Assembly (NCBI RefSeq): GCF_026891975.1 | Contig: NZ_JAPTGB010000002.1 | Location: 82,801 to 146,800, forward strand | Direction of reading: 5' to 3' | Source of the DNA: Methanocorpusculum petauri | GTDB lineage: Archaea; Halobacteriota; Methanomicrobia; Methanomicrobiales; Methanocorpusculaceae | DNA length: 64,000 nucleotides | Shown here: one piece after another, positions 58,782 through 64,000 of the stretch | Layout of the letters: each line of letters begins with the position of its first letter | Numbering within the stretch: position 1 is the first letter of the stretch | The notes under the pieces: model-generated | Database searches by the model: none | The model's input: the letters and a program-made list of their open reading frames with translations, nothing else | Told to the model about the DNA's origin: nothing | Position numbers and translations under genes: made by a program

Positions 58782-59009
58782 ATGGGCAGCACGTCACTCA
58801 TCGAACCAGAACAAACCCTCCGGTATCACCTTGCGGTTCTTGAAAAGGAACAGCAAATCGTCTCCCACAGAGCCGGACACATCTACCACTACTTTCCAAA
58901 CGGTTCCTCCCTCAGCTACGCCGACACCATCCGCATCACTCTGTGCCAGAATCCGACCACCGAAAAAATTCTCGGCATCATTGCAGCAGAACCGGGAATT
59001 TCCGGCACC
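58782..59009 (+). pseudogene. winged-helix regulator fragment
   Basis: About 76 codons: EQTLRYHLAVLEKEQQIVSHRAGHIYHYFPN is the recognition helix and wing of a winged-helix domain. SYADTIRITLCQNPTTEKILGIIAAEPGISGT is the linker and the beginning of the next HTH in double winged-helix regulators of these archaea. The 5' part of the first HTH and everything after PGISGT are missing; at about 59010 the sequence switches to an acetyltransferase in another frame. A TATA-like ATATATCG directly precedes the ATG. Confidence 0.65.
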
Positions 59010-59385
59010 GTTCTGCCGCCTCGTTGCAGTTGTTTCGGGTATGGTGATCGGGTTTGCGGTTCTGATGCCGGTTTCGGTACGGGCAGTGTATGCGGGAGTT
59101 GCTGAGGTGAGTATCTACATCGCACCGGAGTACTCCGGAAAAGGTGCGGGGACGATTCTTCTGCATGCGTTGATCGCTGCGTCCGAACGGCACGGTATCT
59201 GGATGCTGCAGTCCGGGATTCTGTCGGGGAACGCGGCAAGTGTCCGGTTGCATGAGAAGTGTGGTTTCCGGTTTGTCGGGTACCGGGAAAAGATCGGCTG
59301 TGATCGGTACGGGACATGGCGGGATGTGATCTTTTTTGAACGGCGGAGTCGTGTGGTTGCATGGGAGGAACCCGCGGAAAAATAA
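59010..59385 (+). pseudogene. 5'-truncated GNAT acetyltransferase (phosphinothricin acetyltransferase-like)
   Basis: About 122 codons. VYAGVAEVSIYIAPEYSGKGAGTILLHALIAASERHGIWMLQSGILSGNAASVRLHEKCGFRFVGYREKIGCDRYGTWRDVIFFERRS is the C-terminal two thirds of a Pat-like N-acetyltransferase, with the acetyl-CoA loop (SGKGAG) intact. The N-terminal strand-helix is replaced by the regulator fragment, in another frame, so no in-frame start with a ribosome site exists. Presumably inactive. Confidence 0.65.
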
Positions 59386-59560
59386 TTTTCGGGAAAAATT
59401 TCTCTGACTGATTTCATTCTGTTTTTTGCTTGATGTTTTCGAATACTTTTTTTTTCTTTTTGTCCTGACCTTTTGAGAGAAGTGAGAGAGTTTTCTTATA
59501 CTCTGTACTGCTCAGTTTTTTGTATGTCAGGAATATTCCTGATTGAACAGGTGAATTATC

Positions 59561-60436
59561 ATGAAATTGTTCTATAAAATTGCGGGCATACTCGGTGTTG
59601 CCGTCGTTGTTCTGCTGATTGCAGCTGTGGCAGTTCCGATGAGCACTTCAGAGGAACCTGCCAATCCGCCGATGAGTTCGGCGGAGTATCTTGCCACGTA
59701 CTGGCCGGACGTGTATGCACAGATCACGTCCGAGAACAAAGACATACTCTCAGCGATTCCCCATGTGTGGGAGTATAAGGAGATCAAGAAAAACGAAGGC
59801 AGCCATGCTCTTGACATGACGCTTGAGGACCCGCAGGCGAAAGAGCGGTATGCTCTGATGGATGCGGTTTCGGATCTCGACATCACCGAAGCAGTCTATA
59901 TGCAGATCGTGTGGCCCGAGCTGTATGCGGATATGAGCGAAGCGACCCGTGAACAGCTTGCCCGTACACCGAATATGCACCACCCGAAAGAGAGCGCAAC
60001 CTCGCAGCCGGTTGTTGTTTCCGGGGAGGAACACGATCGGCTTGCTGCCCGGCTCGGAGATGATCTGACCGGTGAGAACCGGTTTGCCCTGATTGAGGAG
60101 CTGAACGGAACCACCATGACGTCGGCTGCGTTTCTGGAGAAGGTCTGGCCGGATGTGTACTCGATGATTGTACCGGAACATAAGGAGAAGCTTTCCACGA
60201 TTTCCCACGTGTGGGAGCCGGTACCTTTGGATATTACGGAAGGCGGGCACGGGATTGGTCTGACTCTGAATGATCTGCAGGGTCCGGAACGGTTTGCACT
60301 TCAGGATGCGGTTGAGAATCTGGATATCTCTGAGGCTGAGTATATGCAGATCGTTAATCCGGAGTTGTATCTGGATATGGATGACGACACCCGTGTCCAT
60401 CTCGCCCGTGTTCCGAATATGCATACGCGAAGATAA
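59561..60436 (+). CDS. secreted repeat protein, WPxxY family (two double repeats)
   Basis: 291 residues. AGGTGA precedes the ATG. N-terminal hydrophobic anchor or signal ([20 protein letters not shown]). The rest is two ~105-residue repeats, each made of two related ~32-residue units: [21 protein letters not shown]...LSAIPHVWE and [31 protein letters not shown]. Shared positions are Y...WP[DE][VL]Y........L...P. The helical look and acidic faces suggest a protein-binding surface module. I do not recognise the family. The next gene is a paralogue. Confidence 0.75.
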   Translation: MKLFYKIAGILGVAVVVLLIAAVAVPMSTSEEPANPPMSSAEYLATYWPDVYAQITSENKDILSAIPHVWEYKEIKKNEGSHALDMTLEDPQAKERYALMDAVSDLDITEAVYMQIVWPELYADMSEATREQLARTPNMHHPKESATSQPVVVSGEEHDRLAARLGDDLTGENRFALIEELNGTTMTSAAFLEKVWPDVYSMIVPEHKEKLSTISHVWEPVPLDITEGGHGIGLTLNDLQGPERFALQDAVENLDISEAEYMQIVNPELYLDMDDDTRVHLARVPNMHTRR

Positions 60437-60646
60437 CGCGGCTGAGTTATCCAGGGGAATCTCCTCCCCCTGTTTTATGGTCAGACAAATTTTTGATGTT
60501 TTTATGATGTATCCAGTTTATCCTCCTCAAACATTTGTCGGCTGTGGTGTATAATACTTTGATGGAAATGCCAGAGATTATTTATAGTATGTATGATCAA
60601 GTGAAAAATTAGTCAGTTCTTTGCTGACATGGAAATGGTGTTAAAA

Positions 60647-61501
60647 ATGAGAAGAAATAAGATAGTTCTTGTACTGTCTTGTGCAGTTGTTTTTCTGTTG
60701 CTTTTTGCAGTTGCTCCCGCCGCTGCAGATGCTCAGACGTATAACCCGCTACAGGATCAGGCACGTACCGCATTGATTGATCAGATCAGCGGAACAGAGA
60801 TGACGTCCGCCCAGTACATTCAGACCGTCTGGCCTGAGGTGTATCAGAAGATCTCTCCTGTGGAAAAGGCGAAGCTTTCCGCAGTTGATCAGGTCTGGGA
60901 GATGGAATCCGGTACCATTGTTGGTGGAAAAACCGTAGCATTAACTTCCTTCCGTCCTGAACGCCTTGTCGTGATGGATGCTGTGGAGAATCTGGAAATC
61001 ACTGAAGCTGAGTACATGCAAATTGTCTGGCCTGAACTGTGGGCAGACATGAGTACTGAGACGAAGGCGCATCTTGCAAACCTTCCGAACATGCACTCCG
61101 CAGCTACGAAAATCACATTAGTCAGTACATCCAGATCGATTTATCAAAATTTGTTCGTTAATCCAAGAACTGATTTTAGTTCTGATAGGATGTATTTGAA
61201 GTTTAAACTGACCTCATTGGCATCTTGGACCAGTACTGCGTACAGACCAAATTATCATTATGCTGAGACACTAATTTACAACAGTGCCTCTGTGAAAGTT
61301 GGAAGTACTGTTGCTTATGCCGATGCGAATGTTCTTCAGTATGCAAATGGAGAAAATGAGATTTTTTCAGAGAATATGATTGCCTGGCCAGAAACGGGTG
61401 TCTATCGTGCGGAAGCAATGGCCTACGCAAGTCTTCCTTCTTATGAACAGGTTATGAATACTCACACTGCTCGTTACTCATATACTCGGCCATCCACATG
61501 A
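60647..61501 (+). CDS. secreted WPxxY-repeat protein with C-terminal beta domain
   Basis: 284 residues from the ATG at 60647 (GGTG upstream; an ATG at 60629 is possible). Signal peptide (IVLVLSCAVVFLLLFAVAPAAADA), then one double repeat ([63 protein letters not shown]) closely matching the upstream paralogue. The C-terminal ~135 residues (SRSIYQNLFVNP..., LASWTSTAYRPNYHYAETLIYN) are beta-rich and differ. The pair suggests a recombining repeat module attached to different heads. Role unknown. Confidence 0.7.
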   Translation: MRRNKIVLVLSCAVVFLLLFAVAPAAADAQTYNPLQDQARTALIDQISGTEMTSAQYIQTVWPEVYQKISPVEKAKLSAVDQVWEMESGTIVGGKTVALTSFRPERLVVMDAVENLEITEAEYMQIVWPELWADMSTETKAHLANLPNMHSAATKITLVSTSRSIYQNLFVNPRTDFSSDRMYLKFKLTSLASWTSTAYRPNYHYAETLIYNSASVKVGSTVAYADANVLQYANGENEIFSENMIAWPETGVYRAEAMAYASLPSYEQVMNTHTARYSYTRPST

Positions 61502-61520
61502 GAATTATTAATGGTGTTTC

Positions 61521-62666
61521 ATGAAATCAAACTTATTTTTTTTTACAATTTTCATCGTGTGTTTGGTTGTAATTAGTGTCACATCCGCTTCTGTCCTTGA
61601 GATTCAATTCAGAGGAGAACCAGAGATCATCTATGAATTTCAGGAAGGTTACCATTTCAATACAATTCACACAGACGGTACATACATACTAATAAAAGAG
61701 ACGCAGCCAAATGACCTGCAATTGCAGGATCAAGCAACAGAGGGATACGAGTATTTTGGTAATCTCTACCTGTATGACATTGATCACGATTTTCTTACAA
61801 GGATTCCAGGGAACATCCCCCCACGTATTGCAACGATCTCAAATGGTACTGTATATTGGAAAAGTGCAAAGTTCGCATCTCAAATTCCCGATGAAGCTTT
61901 GGGAAATATGAGATTTGCAGAATATTATTATCAGTATACTCCTGGAGATGAAGTTCCTGTAAAAATTAATATCCCGCAAAACAGTGGCATGATCGACTTT
62001 GCGACGGACGGGTTACATCTGGTAATGAGTCGTAATGAGATGCTTACGGAAGGTAAACTGGAACCAACTTTGACATTATTTGATCTTCAAACCGGGGACG
62101 AGAAGAGAATTCCTGTCTTTGGAGGACTGGACCCCTATTCTCTTGAGCTTTCCGGAGATTATCTCATATACTCCGATTCGGCAATGTTGATCCCTGATGT
62201 GAATGACAGAAGGATCCATATCTATAGTATTCATTCGGGGCAAACACATCATTTGGAAAAGAGAGATGGTGTCGGCCAGAGTATTCGTGGCTTATGGGGT
62301 GACAACCTATTTTATGCAGAATATGATCTGATGGATTATCCAACTATCATGGAATCAGATTATTTTCTTCTCAATCTGACTACGAATAGAACACAATCTA
62401 TTGAAATCCAAAAAGACATCACGTCTGAATTAATCCATCCATCTGTTGTGGTTTTCACCGATATTGATGAATCAACGGGAAGACAGGTTGTTAAGTTTGC
62501 CCATCTTGATATGCCTCCTGTTACCCAGCCAATCATTACAACGTCAAATACAGAACAGACTCCTCCTCCACAACCTACTCAGGCCGGTTCCCCGCTCGCT
62601 CTGACCGTCGGCCTGATCGCGTTTGTTCTTGCCTGTGTGTTTGCGATTCTCTGGAGAGAGAAATAA
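61521..62666 (+). CDS. membrane-anchored surface protein, TolB/propeller-like
   Basis: 381 residues. GGTG upstream; starts 19 bases after the previous stop. Signal peptide (LFFFTIFIVCLVVISVTSAS), then repeated beta segments with propeller-like wording (NLYLYDIDHDFLTRIPG; NGTVYWKS; TLFDLQTGDEKRIPVFGG; IHIYSIHSGQTHHL). The C-terminus has a Pro/Gln-rich linker (PPPQPTQAGSP), a helix (LALTVGLIAFVLACVFAIL) and WREK. So it is anchored with the propeller outside. Paralogue of the next gene. Confidence 0.75.
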   Translation: MKSNLFFFTIFIVCLVVISVTSASVLEIQFRGEPEIIYEFQEGYHFNTIHTDGTYILIKETQPNDLQLQDQATEGYEYFGNLYLYDIDHDFLTRIPGNIPPRIATISNGTVYWKSAKFASQIPDEALGNMRFAEYYYQYTPGDEVPVKINIPQNSGMIDFATDGLHLVMSRNEMLTEGKLEPTLTLFDLQTGDEKRIPVFGGLDPYSLELSGDYLIYSDSAMLIPDVNDRRIHIYSIHSGQTHHLEKRDGVGQSIRGLWGDNLFYAEYDLMDYPTIMESDYFLLNLTTNRTQSIEIQKDITSELIHPSVVVFTDIDESTGRQVVKFAHLDMPPVTQPIITTSNTEQTPPPQPTQAGSPLALTVGLIAFVLACVFAILWREK

Positions 62667-62802
62667 TTTTTCCAGATTTTTTTGTTTGAACCTTTTGATG
62701 GAAATCAGAGAAAACATAAATACGCACATGGGAAAAAGAAGCGGCATGAACAGATGTGTGTACGTGTTTTTGTTTTGTGTTGTTGTATCCTGCTGTATTT
62801 TT
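62570..62802 (+). repeat. tandem-array repeat unit boundary, copy 1
   Basis: About 233 bp spanning the anchor-coding end of the 61521 gene, the spacer and the 5' end of the 62746 gene. It recurs at 63768-64000, 1198 bp away. The part from the stop codon (62664-62802 against 63862-64000) appears identical, and the anchor-coding part differs at a handful of positions. Confidence 0.85.
62667..62692 (+). terminator. T-rich terminator, array spacer
   Basis: TTTTTCC and a seven-T run directly follow the stop of the 61521 gene; the same stretch follows the next array gene at 63865. Confidence 0.4.
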
Positions 62803-63864
62803 TCGGCCTCGGCTCTTGACGTAAATATAGTTGGTGAACCGGAGATCATCTGTGAGTTTCAGGAAGGATATGCTGTGAATGACGTGATTCTGAATGAAAA
62901 CTATATCCTGCTGACTGAATATCTCTGGAACGATGCGGTATCTCGGGAAAATCAGGAAGGATACCTATCTACCGGCTCCATGTACCTTTATGACATCAAC
63001 AAAAAAACGCTAACCCCAATTCCGGGAAATATTCCTTCATCATCAGCTCAGCTTGCGAAAAACGGAACGGTGTACTGGATCACGCCCTCCTACTGTATTC
63101 CTAATGGTGATCAGTACGGCAATACCATCTCTCACAGAGAATTTTATTCCTATACCCCGGGTGACGCATCCCCTGTCAAACATGTCGTACCGGGTAATGA
63201 TTTTCTTACGGACGGCCAGTATTTTCTTTCGATGCAAAGTGACTACTGGCCGCGTGATGCCTCACTTACTCTTTCCGATCTCCGAACTGGTGAGAAAAAA
63301 TCTCTCTATCTGAATGATTCACCATCTCCATCTGCAGTACTGTTATCAGGAGATACTTTAGTGTATTATTCTGAATTACCTATGGGAGTTTCTGATGCTG
63401 AAAATCAGATCCATGTTTACAATATCAGTTCAGGTACGGAAATTTTGCTCTCGGTTGATGTTCGCGGATATTCCCGTATTCTTCAGAATCTCTGGGGAGA
63501 AAAACTTGTGTATGATTTATATGATCCTGTGAAAAAATCTTCTTTCACCCCCCCTATCTTTGAAATGTTTGATTTGTCTACTGGTGATACAGAATCTCTT
63601 GTACTGCCGGATGGTGTCTACGCTTCGCGGATGTATCCACCTTACGCAGTACTGAGTGAATATGATTCATCACGGGATACCATTACCTTCAGACTTGCAA
63701 CACTTGATATGCCACCGATCACGCAAGCCACTCCGATTCTTCCAACAGAAAAACAGACTCTTCCCCCACAACCTACTCAGGCCGGTTCCCCGCTCGCTCT
63801 GACCATTGGCCTGATTGCATTCGTTCTTGCCTGTGTGTTTGCGGTTCTCTGGAGAGAGAAATAA
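62746..63864 (+). CDS. membrane-anchored surface protein, TolB/propeller-like (array copy)
   Basis: 372 residues from the ATG at 62746 (MNRCVYVFLFCVVV), chosen because this aligns with the signal peptide of the upstream paralogue and the AACATAAATACG TATA-like box lies about 30 bases before it; ATGs at 62698 and 62728 are in frame. Signal peptide with several Cys, then blocks parallel to the 61521 protein (EPEIICEFQEGYAVNDV; MYLYDINKKTLTPIPGN; NGTVYWIT; LSDLRTGEKKSL). The same Pro/Gln-rich linker, helix and WREK end it. A C7 run is inside the coding region near 63548. Confidence 0.75.
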   Translation: MNRCVYVFLFCVVVSCCIFSASALDVNIVGEPEIICEFQEGYAVNDVILNENYILLTEYLWNDAVSRENQEGYLSTGSMYLYDINKKTLTPIPGNIPSSSAQLAKNGTVYWITPSYCIPNGDQYGNTISHREFYSYTPGDASPVKHVVPGNDFLTDGQYFLSMQSDYWPRDASLTLSDLRTGEKKSLYLNDSPSPSAVLLSGDTLVYYSELPMGVSDAENQIHVYNISSGTEILLSVDVRGYSRILQNLWGEKLVYDLYDPVKKSSFTPPIFEMFDLSTGDTESLVLPDGVYASRMYPPYAVLSEYDSSRDTITFRLATLDMPPITQATPILPTEKQTLPPQPTQAGSPLALTIGLIAFVLACVFAVLWREK

Positions 63865-64000
63865 TTTTTCCAGATTTTTTTGTTTGAACCTTTTGATGGA
63901 AATCAGAGAAAACATAAATACGCACATGGGAAAAAGAAGCGGCATGAACAGATGTGTGTACGTGTTTTTGTTTTGTGTTGTTGTATCCTGCTGTATTTTT
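63768..64000 (+). repeat. tandem-array repeat unit boundary, copy 2
   Basis: Second copy of 62570-62802; it continues past the window edge. It shows that another paralogue begins. Confidence 0.85.
63944..64000 (+). CDS. third array paralogue (5' end only)
   Basis: Nineteen codons, identical in DNA to the start of the 62746 gene (MNRCVYVFLFCVVVSCCIF), with identical upstream spacer. The rest is outside the window. Identity implies a very recent duplication or gene conversion. Confidence 0.75.
   Translation, partial: MNRCVYVFLFCVVVSCCIF

Noticed and set aside
58552..58797. 81-codon minus-strand frame before the regulator fragment
   Set aside because: No ribosome site or motif, AT-rich spacer; probably chance.
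1..64000. tRNA or rRNA genes
   Set aside because: No cloverleaf-like or rRNA-like stretch was noticed in the intergenic regions read; a covariance-model scan would be decisive.

Overview
The window looks like a chromosomal segment of a methanogenic euryarchaeon, most likely a Methanomicrobiales member close to Methanocorpusculum. This is inferred from gene content: archaeal Orc1/Cdc6, a PolD small subunit, Hel308, a KEOPS Cgi121 subunit, type II archaeal GAPDH, RIO1 next to a KH protein, a PGF-CTERM surface protein with a DUF3821-like layout, and many archaeal type IV pilins. No rRNA, tRNA, CRISPR array or intact insertion sequence was seen. Many starts are set by GGAGG-like ribosome sites, and several others by a TATA box close to the start codon.

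Layout. 1-473 is the 5' part of a metal/cobalamin-type binding protein. 492-10171 (minus) is a translationally coupled Tad-like pilus operon: large surface protein, transglutaminase-like protein with Ser in place of the catalytic Cys, secretion ATPase, TadC-like platform and four pilin-like proteins. 10574-16780 holds eight more pilins, two leftward and six rightward, around a 709-bp divergent promoter region. 17169-18461 is a graveyard of a truncated HTH/PAS regulator and two broken methyltransferases. 18475-24404 is a FecCD-type ABC importer with two tandem binding proteins and an AEC transporter between its parts. 24572-26653 is a membrane pyrophosphatase.

26811-36869 is the replication neighbourhood: PolD small subunit, an aminotransferase with an Lrp regulator, Orc1/Cdc6, an AT-rich non-coding region that I call oriC, then MoaB, GNAT, a sugar methyltransferase, Cgi121 and Hel308. 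An identical 20-mer resembling an archaeal origin recognition box (ORB) occurs four times here. Two copies flank the AT-rich core in inverted orientation, one abuts the TATA box of the PolD small subunit gene and one abuts the TATA box of hel308. This possible coupling of Orc1/Cdc6 to replication and repair promoters is the most interesting signal in the window.

36961-49522 is mostly housekeeping (KH, RIO1, TyrS, GAPDH, proline symporter, peroxiredoxin) mixed with small regulators (PadR/DUF2812, ArsR-like HTH, membrane-anchored HTH) and a WG-repeat/histidine-phosphatase fusion. Two glycan-type methyltransferase genes (33025 and 38649) each have a 10-11 bp C tract just upstream, which suggests phase variation. 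49652-56583 has two flavodoxin-fold reductases, a broken gene pair, a UraA-type permease, a stand-alone condensation-domain protein and an M13 metallopeptidase. A ~138-bp dispersed repeat carrying a TATA box lies upstream of both the permease and the peptidase genes. 56840-64000 is a surface-protein region: a truncated GLUG adhesin, a secreted unknown, two proteins with a WPxxY-type repeat, and a tandem array of membrane-anchored proteins still being duplicated at the right edge.

Left of the origin almost all genes to about 18.4 kb run leftward and the first genes on its right run rightward, as expected for transcription co-directional with replication.
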